DNA of 64,000 bases, taken from Methylotenera sp. (GTDB taxonomy: Bacteria > Pseudomonadota > Gammaproteobacteria > Burkholderiales > Methylophilaceae). Position numbers and translations under genes: made by a program. Every line of letters starts with the position of its first letter. Within the stretch, counting starts at the first letter, position 1. The notes under the pieces were generated by a model, which worked only from the letters and a program-made list of their open reading frames with translations, did not search any database and was not told the DNA's origin. The DNA is taken from positions 1 to 64,000 of the forward strand of contig NZ_JAURYU010000046.1 of assembly GCF_030653755.1 (NCBI RefSeq). The letters are read 5' to 3'. This document shows, one piece after another, positions 28,079 through 38,723 of this stretch.

Positions 28079-28541
28079 TCCAGTTGATGAGAGTGGTGTA
28101 GAAACCATCGCTGAAGATGATTGGGGCGCTGCAATGGCGGAGCAAGCATCGTCTGAAACGGCAGCAGACGACTGGGGTGACGCCATGAACGAGCAAGCCT
28201 CAGCCTTGCAAGGAGATAAAGCGGAAAAGGCTCAAGTATTTACCGAATTTACTGCAAAAAATAAATTGCACGAAACACAAAATGATATTGATTTCATTTT
28301 AGATATTCCAGTACAGCTTACCGTTGAGCTGGGACGTACTAAAATTGCGATTAAAAATTTGCTTCAACTCGCGCAAGGCTCGGTTGTTGAACTTGATGGT
28401 ATGGCTGGTGAGCCTATGGATGTGCTGGTGAACGGTTGCTTAATCGCACAAGGTGAGGTTGTGGTTGTTAATGACAAATTTGGTATCCGCTTAACAGATA
28501 TCATTACACCTGCTGAACGTATACGAAAAATTAATCGTTAA
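28068..28541 (+). CDS. fliN: Flagellar motor switch protein FliN
   Basis: DIPVQLTVELGRTKIAIKNLLQLAQGSVVELDGMAGEPMDVLVNGCLIAQGEVVVVNDKFGIRLTDI. Confidence 0.98.
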   Translation: MATDPVDESGVETIAEDDWGAAMAEQASSETAADDWGDAMNEQASALQGDKAEKAQVFTEFTAKNKLHETQNDIDFILDIPVQLTVELGRTKIAIKNLLQLAQGSVVELDGMAGEPMDVLVNGCLIAQGEVVVVNDKFGIRLTDIITPAERIRKINR

Positions 28542-28583
28542 TTAATTGTTATCAAACAGCCAACACCGAGACTGCGGATTCTA

Positions 28584-29048
28584 ATGAAATTTAAATTGCT
28601 ATTCATTTCCATTTTTTATTGGATATCAAGTTCAGCATGGCCAGCTGATGCGGTAGTGCAAACTTCACCAACAGGTGGTTTGCTGAAAATGGCATTAGGT
28701 TTAATGCTAGTGCTAGGTGTGATGGCTGGCGTTGCATGGCTAGCCAAACGTATGTTGCCAGGGGTTGCGAATAAACAGTCTACGATTCATGTTGTGGGAA
28801 GTGCAAATGTAGGTACACGTGAACGTGTTGTTGTACTAGAGGTAGCAGGGCGTTGGTTAGTGGTAGGTGTGGCACCTGGACAAGTTAGTGCTATTGCTAA
28901 TTTAGAAATGGGCGCTACTGATAAAGATGCTATCGTTGTGACTGATGAGTCAGTAACACCTGCTCAGCATGCGGAGTCACTGGCGACATCATTTGGAAAG
29001 ATTTTAAAGAGTTCGGCAAGTAAATTTACTGAGAAAACAAATGGTTAA
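28584..29048 (+). CDS. fliO: Flagellar biosynthetic protein FliO
   Basis: [50 protein letters not shown]. Confidence 0.92.
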   Translation: MKFKLLFISIFYWISSSAWPADAVVQTSPTGGLLKMALGLMLVLGVMAGVAWLAKRMLPGVANKQSTIHVVGSANVGTRERVVVLEVAGRWLVVGVAPGQVSAIANLEMGATDKDAIVVTDESVTPAQHAESLATSFGKILKSSASKFTEKTNG

Positions 29049-29796
29049 AAGTTGGGTTGTCTGTTTTAAAGTTTTGTTTTTCTTAGGGTTGGCTTTGTTA
29101 CCATTTTCAGTATTTGCCGAGAATGGTCTGCCATTGGTAAATGCAACGCCTAGTGCTGGAGGTGGTCAAGATTACACCTTAAGCCTACAAACCCTCATAT
29201 TACTCACTTCATTAACATTCTTGCCAGCAGTGGTGTTGATGATGACTGGATTTACCCGGATTATTATTGTGCTATCACTACTGCGACAGGCACTAGGTAC
29301 TCAGTCAGTTCCGCCCAATCAAGTGATGATTGGATTAGCTTTGTTTCTGACTTTTTTTGTGATGTCCCCTGTAATTGACAAAATTTATCTAGATGCTTAT
29401 AAACCATTATCTGAAAATCAAATCACGATGCAAGAAGCGATGGATAAAGGTGTGGCGCCACTCAAAGAGTTCATGCTCAAGCAAACCCGTGAAAGTGATC
29501 TGGCTTTATTTGCCAAAATGGCTGAGGTAGATAACATTCAGAGTCCTGATCAAGTTCCGCTAAAAGTGTTAGTCCCAGCATTTGTAACAAGTGAGCTAAA
29601 AACCGCATTTCAAATTGGTTTTGCAATTTTCATTCCATTTCTTATTATTGATATGGTGGTTGCAAGCGTATTGATGTCGATGGGGATGATGATGGTATCT
29701 CCTGCAATCGTAGCACTGCCATTTAAGTTAATGTTATTTGTGTTGGTTGATGGTTGGCAATTAATACTTGGTTCACTTGTGGAAAGTTTCTATTAG
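29041..29796 (+). CDS. fliP: Flagellar biosynthetic protein FliP
   Basis: [48 protein letters not shown]. Confidence 0.98.
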   Translation: MVKSWVVCFKVLFFLGLALLPFSVFAENGLPLVNATPSAGGGQDYTLSLQTLILLTSLTFLPAVVLMMTGFTRIIIVLSLLRQALGTQSVPPNQVMIGLALFLTFFVMSPVIDKIYLDAYKPLSENQITMQEAMDKGVAPLKEFMLKQTRESDLALFAKMAEVDNIQSPDQVPLKVLVPAFVTSELKTAFQIGFAIFIPFLIIDMVVASVLMSMGMMMVSPAIVALPFKLMLFVLVDGWQLILGSLVESFY

Positions 29797-29836
29797 TATC
29801 GCCAATTTACATTAAAGATAGAGTAGGGAGTTTCGA

Positions 29837-30106
29837 ATGACGCCAGAAAGTGTAATGACATTAGGTAGGGATGCCATGGGTATCACTTTAATGATTGCTG
29901 CGCCAATCCTACTTACAGTGTTAACTATAGGCTTGTTAGTGAGTATTTTCCAAGCTGCAACTCAAATTAACGAGCAAACACTGTCTTTTATTCCTAAGTT
30001 GGTTGGCGTGTTTGTCGCGTTGATGTTTGCTGGCCCGTGGATGTTAACCACAATGGTTGATTATATGCGTCTGGTATTTACTACCATCCCAGCGATGGCT
30101 AATTAA
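29837..30106 (+). CDS. fliQ: Flagellar biosynthetic protein FliQ
   Basis: 89 aa, ILLTVLTIGLLVSIFQAATQINEQTLSFIPKLVGVF. Confidence 0.98.
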   Translation: MTPESVMTLGRDAMGITLMIAAPILLTVLTIGLLVSIFQAATQINEQTLSFIPKLVGVFVALMFAGPWMLTTMVDYMRLVFTTIPAMAN

Positions 30107-30134
30107 GGCATTTGCGTAATAAGAAGCTTAATCA

Positions 30135-30926
30135 ATGATTACGTTCAGTAGTGAGTTTCTCCAAACATGGGTAATAAGCTTGTTATGGCCACTGACACGT
30201 ATTTTGGCAATAATAGCGATAGTGCCTATTTTTAGCCACACGACAATACCTAATCGAGTGAGATTAGGTTTAGGTGTGATGCTAACGATTATTATTGTGC
30301 CTACCATCCCACCAATACCTCAATTTGAAGTTTTCTCATTTGATGGCTTACTCGTTCTAATCCAGCAGATCATTATTGGATTTGCAATTGGTTTTAGTAT
30401 GAGGATGGTATTCTCTGCAGTAGACCTTGCTGGCCAGATGATCGGTATGACAATGGGTCTAGGTTTTGCGCAGTTTTTTGACCCCCAAACAAGAGGGCAA
30501 TCTACAGCACTTAATCAGTTACTAGTTGTAATAGCGATGTTGATTTTTTTAAGCTTGAATGGTCATTTAATTATTGTGACAGCGATGGCTAATAGCTTTG
30601 TTACTATGCCAATAGCCTTACATGGACCCGGAGTAGACCCAATGCAAATTGCACTATGGGGAAGTACTATATTCAGTGCTGGTCTAATGTTAGCACTTCC
30701 AGCTGTATGTGCCTTACTGATTACTAATATGGCTTTAGGGATATTAACGAGAACGGCACCACAACTTAATCTGTTTGGTATTGGCTTTCCAATTACGTTG
30801 AGTATGGGGTTTTTAGTATTAGCTCTTTCACTAACCAGTATGTTGCAGCCAATTGTAAAGTTTATCGAACAGGGTACCGATAATATGATGCAGGTTGCAA
30901 TACCGAAAAACATTGATAGTAAGTAA
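30135..30926 (+). CDS. fliR: Flagellar biosynthetic protein FliR
   Basis: LLWPLTRILAIIAIVPIFSHTTIPNRVRLGL; DLAGQMIGMTMGLGFAQFFDPQT. Confidence 0.97.
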   Translation: MITFSSEFLQTWVISLLWPLTRILAIIAIVPIFSHTTIPNRVRLGLGVMLTIIIVPTIPPIPQFEVFSFDGLLVLIQQIIIGFAIGFSMRMVFSAVDLAGQMIGMTMGLGFAQFFDPQTRGQSTALNQLLVVIAMLIFLSLNGHLIIVTAMANSFVTMPIALHGPGVDPMQIALWGSTIFSAGLMLALPAVCALLITNMALGILTRTAPQLNLFGIGFPITLSMGFLVLALSLTSMLQPIVKFIEQGTDNMMQVAIPKNIDSK

Positions 30927-31012
30927 TCAGTTAGTAGTTTTGAGCTTAATTGTAGATTTCAACAATATAAAGTTATTTAACAAAGATTGAACAAAACCAA
31001 ATTTAGACTAAC

Positions 31013-31924
31013 CTAAATGAAGTTAAATAAAGACAAACTAGTGGTTGCAACAAATGATTTCTGCGCAGCTTCCATAATTGTTTGATTTTTTGATAAGTCG
31101 GATAATGCTGCTGCATAGTCCAAGTCCTGAATTTCAGATAACGATTTACTGTATTGTAATGCTAGGTCACCACCTGAAAGGTCTAACTGATCAATTTCAT
31201 TTAACCTTGAGCCAATAGATGCACGTACTGTTAAAACGTTGTCTAGACCCTGTTGTATGCTAGTTAGACCGTTAGCAACACCTGCGCTAAATGCAGCTTG
31301 GTTTCCAGCGGTTAGCGGGGTGTCGAGTAGTGTTATCAAGTTTTGTATTGTTGCGAATATATCATTTCCACCAGCCTGGAATACTTCATCTCCTGTAGTA
31401 TTAACAGCCATTTGGCGTTGACTGTCTACTTGTAACATCTGTTTGTTAGAGTCTCCCACATATGATGCCCCTGAAGGATTAGCAACAAACGGAGCTGTGT
31501 TAGTACTAAAGCCTGCATATAAATAGTTGCCAGCAGCGTCTCTTGTATTTGCTAGGCCTATTAAACCATCTAACGTTGTTTTAAGTTCTGAAGCAATAAA
31601 ACCTCTTTCTAGGTCAGAGTATGTTGCATTGCCAGCAGATACCAAGGCAGACTTCACGGAGATCATCATATTGGTTACACTAGTCAGATTTGATTCTAGC
31701 GTGTTAAGCTTAAGTTGAGCGGTTTGTCGCGTATCAGCAAATTTTGCATTGATGCTTTTAGCATGTGAAATTTCTAGCGCTCTTGCAGAGGCCACGGGGT
31801 CATCTGAAGGTGAGGCAATGCGTTGTCCTGTGGATATTTGTTGCATCAATTTAAATTGCTCTGATTGCAAGTTTGATATCTTAGAAATGCCTGACTGATA
31901 TATGGTGTTAGTGCTGATACGCAT
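31013..31924 (-). CDS. flgL: Flagellar hook-associated protein 3
   Basis: MRISTNTIYQSGISKISNLQSEQFKLMQQISTGQRIASPSDDPVASARALEI. Confidence 0.96.
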   Translation of the reverse strand: MRISTNTIYQSGISKISNLQSEQFKLMQQISTGQRIASPSDDPVASARALEISHAKSINAKFADTRQTAQLKLNTLESNLTSVTNMMISVKSALVSAGNATYSDLERGFIASELKTTLDGLIGLANTRDAAGNYLYAGFSTNTAPFVANPSGASYVGDSNKQMLQVDSQRQMAVNTTGDEVFQAGGNDIFATIQNLITLLDTPLTAGNQAAFSAGVANGLTSIQQGLDNVLTVRASIGSRLNEIDQLDLSGGDLALQYSKSLSEIQDLDYAAALSDLSKNQTIMEAAQKSFVATTSLSLFNFI

Positions 31925-31946
31925 GATAAATTCCTTAAGCTATTGA

Positions 31947-33917
31947 TTAGGTGCCTAATTGTAATAGCACATCAAATAGTTGACTTGCAATTTGCATCAT
32001 CTTTCCTGCTGCCTGATAAGCTTGCTGGTAACGTATTAAGTTTGTTGCTTCTTCATCCAGATTCACACCAGACTCGGCTTGCACAGCTGCTGTAATTTGT
32101 TCTAATACTTGGGCTTCAGAAATGCTGAGTATATTAAGTTCACGTGTTTTATTGCCAACGCCGTTGACCATCTGACCAAAAGCATCAGAGAAGCTTTTAT
32201 TTCCGGTGATGGTATTAGCGTTCTGTAAGTTACCTAGCAATAACCCATTTGTATTATCACTTGGGCCTGTAGCGCTTCCAGGTGCAATAGTAAACTCGTC
32301 ACCATCACTAGGTGTTCCTGATATGACAAAACTTATGCCAGCTGTTGTTATAGTAGCGCCATTAACGAATGTAACAGGAGCACCAGCTGCATATGTCACA
32401 GAAGTACCATTTGATGTGACTGTCACAGGTTCGGTTGCGATGAATCCAGTTAATGTATTTGGAGCGCCTGCATTATAGGTAAGGTTAAAGGGGCTTGCTA
32501 TCGGGCTTGATGCATAATTGCTGCTTGCAACAGGACTGCTGATTGTAGCTGCGCCAGTATTTGCAACATTGGCGCTTCCATTAAGCACACTCCCACCAAC
32601 CGCTAATTTTCTAGGATCAGTGATGGCTACTTGAAATTTTGTTGCTGCATTCTGTGTTGGCTTAATTAAAAAGTTGTCGCCAGCGAGCATTGTTCCAGAT
32701 GTCTGACTAATTGTTAAGCCATCTACACTTGCCGGTAGGCTACTGAATGATTGTGTCGTGTTGTCACTTAAGCGTGTAATGTTGTAATTTGTACCATCAT
32801 ATTGCAATTTATAGTCACTTGTTGTCAGTGCTTTAGCATTCACAATTGAGGCTGCTACTTCTGCTGGATTTGCATTAGCTGGTGTTGTTGTTGGTCCAGA
32901 GTTGTATGCATTTGCATTAACTAAAGGTTCTGGGACATTAAACAATGCTGTACCGATGTTGCCATCTAAATCAAAGCCCTGTGCAAGCTGATTATTAAAA
33001 GTTTCGCCTAAAACAGCAGCTATCTGCCCAATTTGGTTTTGTATGGCATCTAAAGACTCTGAGCGGAACTGTAGTAAGCCGCCTATTACACCACCTGGTA
33101 AGCTGTTTGTACCTAGTACCGTTACTTTACTATTTGATTGGTAAGCGACCTCAAGGCGGCTTGGGTCTGTAGGTGAAGGGGTAGTCAAAATGTTAAAAGT
33201 TTCTTTACCTACAACTAAAGGCAGACCATTACCGATATAAACATTGTAGCCACCTTGACCTTGAGAAACGATCGTCGTTTTAATCTGCTTACTTAACTCC
33301 AGTACTAGTTGATCTCTTTGGTCCATTAGGTCATTAGGTATGTTCCCATTGGCACTGACAGCTTTTTCAATTACATCATTAAGTCCAGCAATTTGTCTAG
33401 CATATGTGTTGACTAGGCTGACGCTTGATGTAAGTTGTGAATTTACACTGTCACGAATTTCATTTAAACGATTGTTAGTTGTCTGGAAACGGCTAGCGAG
33501 AGACTGCGCGAAAGACAACATTGATTGACGTGTAGCTAGGTCGCTTGGGTTGGCACTCAAATCCTGAATTGCGCCAAAAAACTCACTCATTGCTGGATTA
33601 AGCCCAGCACTAGCGTTAGAAAGCATATCATTAATCGAGCTCATTTGTGCACGATAGGTATCCACACTAGCGCTGTTTGCCTGACTACGCACGGCTTGTG
33701 CAGCCAAAATGGAATTGAAAATTCTGGTTACCGAAGCAACTTCAGTTCCTTGTCCAACAAAGCCATAGCCAAAGTTTTGTGATTGTGCTGCAGCTTGAAT
33801 AACTACTTGTCTTGAGTAACCAGGTGTAGATGCATTTGCAATATTATGACCAGTCGTGCTGATGCCAATTTGTGCAGCAGCTAGAGCACTTTTTCCGATG
33901 TTTAAGATGTTAGACAT
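31947..33917 (-). CDS. flgK: Flagellar hook-associated protein 1
   Basis: ILNIGKSALAAAQIGISTTGHNIANASTPGYSRQVV; C-term DEEATNLIRYQQAYQAAGKMMQIASQLFDVLL. Confidence 0.97.
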   Translation of the reverse strand: MSNILNIGKSALAAAQIGISTTGHNIANASTPGYSRQVVIQAAAQSQNFGYGFVGQGTEVASVTRIFNSILAAQAVRSQANSASVDTYRAQMSSINDMLSNASAGLNPAMSEFFGAIQDLSANPSDLATRQSMLSFAQSLASRFQTTNNRLNEIRDSVNSQLTSSVSLVNTYARQIAGLNDVIEKAVSANGNIPNDLMDQRDQLVLELSKQIKTTIVSQGQGGYNVYIGNGLPLVVGKETFNILTTPSPTDPSRLEVAYQSNSKVTVLGTNSLPGGVIGGLLQFRSESLDAIQNQIGQIAAVLGETFNNQLAQGFDLDGNIGTALFNVPEPLVNANAYNSGPTTTPANANPAEVAASIVNAKALTTSDYKLQYDGTNYNITRLSDNTTQSFSSLPASVDGLTISQTSGTMLAGDNFLIKPTQNAATKFQVAITDPRKLAVGGSVLNGSANVANTGAATISSPVASSNYASSPIASPFNLTYNAGAPNTLTGFIATEPVTVTSNGTSVTYAAGAPVTFVNGATITTAGISFVISGTPSDGDEFTIAPGSATGPSDNTNGLLLGNLQNANTITGNKSFSDAFGQMVNGVGNKTRELNILSISEAQVLEQITAAVQAESGVNLDEEATNLIRYQQAYQAAGKMMQIASQLFDVLLQLGT

Positions 33918-34002
33918 GGTAATTACTCACTTTAACTAATTTCATATATTGTATGTCGGCATAAATTATTAAAACTTTAGGCATCATTTGACAATTGCTT
34001 AT

Positions 34003-34986
34003 TTAAGATGATGATACTTTTTTAATAACACTAGTGAGTTTTTCTGCATAATTAGGGTCTGTGGCATAACCAGCTTTTTGCATGGCTTTTGCGTAGCCTT
34101 GCACATTATCTAAATTAGCCATTACATTTTCATAACGTGAGTTATTACGCATCAAATTAGCAAAGTCTTTAAATGAATCCGCATAGCTGTCATAAGCGCG
34201 AAATTTTTCAATACGTTTTTGTTTAATACCGTTTACGTATTCTGTTGTTAAAGCTTCCACTACCTTGCCACTCCAGTTACCTGTGGCTTTAATGCCGAAT
34301 AGATTGTTACTTGGCGTTCCATCTGTACTTTTGAGCTCACGTTTACCCCATCCACTTTCTAGAGCTGCTTGACCAAGCATTAAGTGAGCAGGGATGCCAC
34401 TAACGCGGCTTGCTGCTTCAGCATGATGCACCATCTTTTTTTGAAAACTTTCGGCACTGTTGCCTTCATTAAGCGGTTTAAATGCAGAAATATTTTTAAT
34501 GGTTTGATTTATATTATTTGCATTTTGTTGTAATGCTACGCGTGCTTGATTCAGAAACGGATTACCAATCAGGTTTTCATTTAACGATTGTTTATCTGTT
34601 AAATCAGATGGATCACTTACTACTTGTTCAAGTGTGTTGGTTACACCATAGCCATTTTTTGTCAGCTGTCTTGCTAACACATCAGACAAGCCTAGGCCCT
34701 TGGATGCAAGGTTGTTCGTCAATTGCTGATCTAACATACTAGTGAAAGTACGACTTTGGTCGTTATCTAATAAACTGTCTTGTGGGGTTGCCTCACGCAT
34801 GCTTTTAAGCATCATGTTCATGAAAATAGCTTCGAACTGCTTAGCAACGCCTTTGATTGCTTCAGGAGAGTTTTCTTTGGCTGCTTGCTTAAGGTTATTA
34901 AGACTATTTGCGTCAAAAGCAAGATTACCTGATAAATCTGCCTTACTGGAAATGCTGTTGTTATTAGTATTAATGTTGTTTGTCAT
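34003..34986 (-). CDS. flgJ: Flagellar assembly peptidoglycan hydrolase FlgJ
   Basis: AKQFEAIFMNMMLKSMREA; glucosaminidase domain HLMLGQAALESGWGKRELKSTDGTPSNNLFGIKA. Confidence 0.96.
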   Translation of the reverse strand: MTNNINTNNNSISSKADLSGNLAFDANSLNNLKQAAKENSPEAIKGVAKQFEAIFMNMMLKSMREATPQDSLLDNDQSRTFTSMLDQQLTNNLASKGLGLSDVLARQLTKNGYGVTNTLEQVVSDPSDLTDKQSLNENLIGNPFLNQARVALQQNANNINQTIKNISAFKPLNEGNSAESFQKKMVHHAEAASRVSGIPAHLMLGQAALESGWGKRELKSTDGTPSNNLFGIKATGNWSGKVVEALTTEYVNGIKQKRIEKFRAYDSYADSFKDFANLMRNNSRYENVMANLDNVQGYAKAMQKAGYATDPNYAEKLTSVIKKVSSS

Positions 34987-34998
34987 GATTGATTGTTA

Positions 34999-36171
34999 TT
35001 AAATAACTTCTAGCTCAGCGCGAAGTGAACCTGCGGCTTTCATGGCCTGTAAAATTGCAAGTAAGTCTTGAGGAGTAGCACCAATTGCATTGAGTGCTTT
35101 CACCACGTCTGAAAGGTTGGCACCACCATCTAACTTAACCACTTGACCAGGCTCTTTGGTAATGTCAATTTCTGAGCGTGCTGTTGCGACGGTTTGCCCA
35201 CTTGCTAATGCGCCTGGTTGGCTAATGACAGGATCTGTATTGATGGTCACTGTTAAATTGCCATGTGAAACCGCGCAACTTTCAAGTGTTACCGTTTGGT
35301 TCATCACAACAGAGCCAGTGCGTGCATTGACAATAACTTTTGCATAACTAGCAGCTGGGCTTACATTCAAGCTTTCTAATGCGGCTAAAAATGCAACACG
35401 ATTATAGTTGCTTGGTGGGGTGATTTGAATCACACGACCATTTTGTGCAAATGCTGTGCTTTGACCAAACTTGTTGTTTACAGCATCAACGACTAATGAT
35501 GCTGTAGAAAAATCAGAGTCTTTTAACTCTAGGTTGAACATACTATTTTCACTAATGCTTGAAGGTACTGCGCGCTCAACAGTCGCTCCAGCCGTAATTC
35601 TACCTACACTTAAGTGGTTTATTTGTGTTTGTGCGCCATTAGCTGATGCACCAACACCACCTACTACTAAGCTACCTTGAGCCATCGCATACACTTGTCC
35701 GTCAGCGCCTTTTAATGGGGTCATAAGCAATGTTCCACCTCTAAGGCTTTTTGCATTTCCCATTGATGAAACTGTGATATCTAAGTTTTGACCTGGCTGA
35801 GCAAAGGCTGGCAGACTGCTAGTGACAATCACTGCCGCTACGTTTTTAAGTTGTAAAGTGGTACCCGTTGGTAAATTAATTCCCATTTGCTGCATCATGC
35901 TGATAATGCTTTGTACGGTAAATGGCGTTTGTACTGTTTGGTCACCTGTTCCGTCTAAACCAACGACAAGACCATAACCGATTAGTTGATTGGTACGTAC
36001 GCCTTGAATCGAAGCGAGGTCTTTCAAACGTTCTGCTTTAGCAACAGTGCTAACCGTAACGCAAATTGTAAAAGAAGCGATAAGTGCACAAGGTAATACC
36101 AAGCGCTTAAGTGTGTGCTGGATACCTTTGACCTGTGTTATTAGCGTATTCATGTTGAATAATTTTGTCAT
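34999..36171 (-). CDS. flgI: Flagellar P-ring protein
   Basis: LKDLASIQGVRTNQLIGYGLVVGLDGTGDQT; VKALNAIGATPQDLLAILQAMKAAGSLRAELEVI. Confidence 0.97.
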   Translation of the reverse strand: MTKLFNMNTLITQVKGIQHTLKRLVLPCALIASFTICVTVSTVAKAERLKDLASIQGVRTNQLIGYGLVVGLDGTGDQTVQTPFTVQSIISMMQQMGINLPTGTTLQLKNVAAVIVTSSLPAFAQPGQNLDITVSSMGNAKSLRGGTLLMTPLKGADGQVYAMAQGSLVVGGVGASANGAQTQINHLSVGRITAGATVERAVPSSISENSMFNLELKDSDFSTASLVVDAVNNKFGQSTAFAQNGRVIQITPPSNYNRVAFLAALESLNVSPAASYAKVIVNARTGSVVMNQTVTLESCAVSHGNLTVTINTDPVISQPGALASGQTVATARSEIDITKEPGQVVKLDGGANLSDVVKALNAIGATPQDLLAILQAMKAAGSLRAELEVI

Positions 36172-36178
36172 ATGATGG

Positions 36179-36961
36179 TCACCATGGGCTCATGCTTAAA
36201 AAGAAGCGAGCGAATATCGATGCTATTGCAGCACCATCAATCTTGCTGTTGGTTCTGTATTCTATTCTAGCATCAGCTACCCTAGTGGAGGGGACTGTAT
36301 TACCTAGAGAGATGGTGTCTGGGTTAATGACGCCCGAAAAGCGGATGAACTCAGTACCTTTATCTAAACCAACTTGTTTTTCACCACTCACTACAAGGTT
36401 GCCATTTGGTAATACGTCAACAACTGTTGCGGTTAGTGATCCATTAAATACATTTCTTGCATTTGCTGCTGCATCATCCGTGTAAGAGATATCAGAACTG
36501 GCTGAAGCCGAGCCTAAATTGGCAAATGGGAGCCTTGATACTAGGCCACCGATTATTGGTATGTTATTTCCAAGTTTTGCGTCAGTTTGAAAACCAACTT
36601 CGCCTTCTTTGCTTGCGGAGCTTCCATTCGCTTTAGTAGCGGTAGTGTTTTCTGTAATATTAATGGTGACAATGTCTCCAATAAAACGAGGGCGACGGTC
36701 TTCAAACATAGGGCGATATGATGATGCACTATAAATACCACCATTGTTACTTTGTGCATTGCTCGGTTGTTGCGCGCTCGCCGATGTGGGCTGGTTGACA
36801 ATAGAAGTAGGGGTTATTGCGCAACCATAGAGTAAGAAAGCTGCAAATATTCCAACAATACTGTGGCTAACTGTTTTATTTATAGTCACTAGGTACTTTT
36901 TGATATTTGCTATCGGCTTGTTTGTAGCGCTGAGCAATTTACCTTGTGTGGTATTCAACAT
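36179..36961 (-). CDS. flgH: Flagellar L-ring protein
   Basis: Lipobox-like FLLYGC; RPMFEDRRPRFIGDIVTINITENTTATKANGS; internal ATG preferred over track start 36985. Confidence 0.94.
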   Translation of the reverse strand: MLNTTQGKLLSATNKPIANIKKYLVTINKTVSHSIVGIFAAFLLYGCAITPTSIVNQPTSASAQQPSNAQSNNGGIYSASSYRPMFEDRRPRFIGDIVTINITENTTATKANGSSASKEGEVGFQTDAKLGNNIPIIGGLVSRLPFANLGSASASSDISYTDDAAANARNVFNGSLTATVVDVLPNGNLVVSGEKQVGLDKGTEFIRFSGVINPDTISLGNTVPSTRVADARIEYRTNSKIDGAAIASIFARFFLSMSPW

Positions 36962-37078
36962 GATTGCCTCTGGGTGTTCTGACAATAAAACCTTAAAAAA
37001 GTATCTTTGTGGACTTTGATCCTGATATTCTTTTCTAAAGTTTTTTGATAATGCCTTAGTTTTATAACCAATGTTAAT

Positions 37079-37861
37079 TTACATCTGTGTTAATTTTTGC
37101 AACATTTGGTCAGATGTTGTAATCGCTTTACTATTAATCTCGTAGGCGCGTTGTGTTTGAATCATATTAACTAATTCTTCCACAACGTTAACATTTGAGG
37201 TTTCTACAAAGCCTTGGGTAAGTAAGCCTGCACCATTTGTGCCTGGCGTATTAGCATTAGCAGTGCCCGACGCCGCAGTTTCAACGTACAAGTTCTCTCC
37301 GTTTGCTTGCAAACCAGCTGGATTAATGAAAGTAGAAAGTTGTAATTGTCCAATTTGCGTTACTGCAGTGGAGCCAGCTAATGTCACTGACACAGTTCCA
37401 TCACGACCGATTGTAAGGCTTTGAGCGTTGTTTGGTACCGTAATTGGCGGCTGCACAGAAAAGCCACTTGAGGTCACTAGTTGACCTTGAAAATCAACTT
37501 GAAATGCACCATCTCTTGTAAACGCGGTTGTGCCGTCTGGAAGTAGTATTTGGAAAAACCCCGCACCTTGGATTGCAACATCCTTATCATTGCCAGTCTG
37601 TTGTAAATTACCCTGTGTAAAAATACGCTCAGTAGCAACAGGCCTAACACCAGTTCCCAATTGTAAACCTGAGGGTAGCTGTGTTTGCTGGGATGACTGC
37701 GCGCCAGGTTGTCTAATTGTTTGATAAAGCAAATCCTCAAACACTGCTCGTGATCTTTTGAATCCACTTGTACTAACGTTTGCCAAGTTGTTTGAAATCA
37801 CGTCCATTTGCGTTTGTTGCGCATCTAGACCAGTTTTTGATATCCATAGTGAGCGTATCAT
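37079..37861 (-). CDS. flgG: Flagellar distal rod protein
   Basis: [53 protein letters not shown]. Confidence 0.97.
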   Translation of the reverse strand: MIRSLWISKTGLDAQQTQMDVISNNLANVSTSGFKRSRAVFEDLLYQTIRQPGAQSSQQTQLPSGLQLGTGVRPVATERIFTQGNLQQTGNDKDVAIQGAGFFQILLPDGTTAFTRDGAFQVDFQGQLVTSSGFSVQPPITVPNNAQSLTIGRDGTVSVTLAGSTAVTQIGQLQLSTFINPAGLQANGENLYVETAASGTANANTPGTNGAGLLTQGFVETSNVNVVEELVNMIQTQRAYEINSKAITTSDQMLQKLTQM

Positions 37862-37955
37862 TTTATTTCCTTTCAATCAGAGCATGCTTTTAATTTCTAT
37901 ATGCTTTAATTGCTTAATAGTTCATTGCCATAACTTAATCATAGCTGGTTTATGG

Positions 37956-38696
37956 TTAAGTCAATTGCAAGAGTTGACTGGCTTTATTAGCGTTATTCTC
38001 AGCTGTTTGAATTAGTTTCATTTGCATTTCAAACTGGCGGGCTAGACTAATCATTGTGACCATTGAGTCAACGACGTTTACGTTGCTACTTTCAAGTGCA
38101 CCTTGAATTACACTAACGTTAGCATCGGCAGCTGCAGGATTTCCATCTTTAGTGGTAAATAAACCATCATCAGCACGTACTAAGTTTGATGATGGTGGAT
38201 TCACTAGCTTAATTCGACCAATGATGTTAGAAGGACCCGGTAGCGTTAAGTTATTGACCGTTGATACCGTACCATCTTTGCCGATAGACATGGCTACATC
38301 AGGTGGAATTGTAATGGGTCCTCCATCACCTAATACGGTGAGTCCGTTCGCGGTTTGTAGTAAACCGTTTGGACTCGTTTTTAGTGAACCATTGCGCGTG
38401 TATGCTTCTGAACCATCAGCTCGCTGTATCGCTATCCACCCATCGCCTTTTACTGCGATATCTAAATCTCGGCTAGTTGCTTGAATCGCACCAGAGTTAA
38501 AATCACTACCGGTAGTAGCATCAACGACAAAAGCTCGTGTGGGTAAGCCTTTCCCGATAACTGGCACTGCTCTGAAAGCATCTATCTGTGATTTAAAACC
38601 AGTAGAAGTTGCATTAGCCAGATTGTGGCTGGTCGTTGCTTGCTTCTCAAGGATGTGTTTCGCACCCGTCATTGCGGTGTATATCATGCGATCCAT
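37956..38696 (-). CDS. flgF: Flagellar proximal rod protein FlgF
   Basis: MDRMIYTAMTGAKHILEKQATTSHNLANATSTGFKSQIDAFRAVPV. Confidence 0.95.
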   Translation of the reverse strand: MDRMIYTAMTGAKHILEKQATTSHNLANATSTGFKSQIDAFRAVPVIGKGLPTRAFVVDATTGSDFNSGAIQATSRDLDIAVKGDGWIAIQRADGSEAYTRNGSLKTSPNGLLQTANGLTVLGDGGPITIPPDVAMSIGKDGTVSTVNNLTLPGPSNIIGRIKLVNPPSSNLVRADDGLFTTKDGNPAAADANVSVIQGALESSNVNVVDSMVTMISLARQFEMQMKLIQTAENNANKASQLLQLT

Positions 38697-38723
38697 CGTG
38701 ATGCTCCTTTTAGCTACTAACTA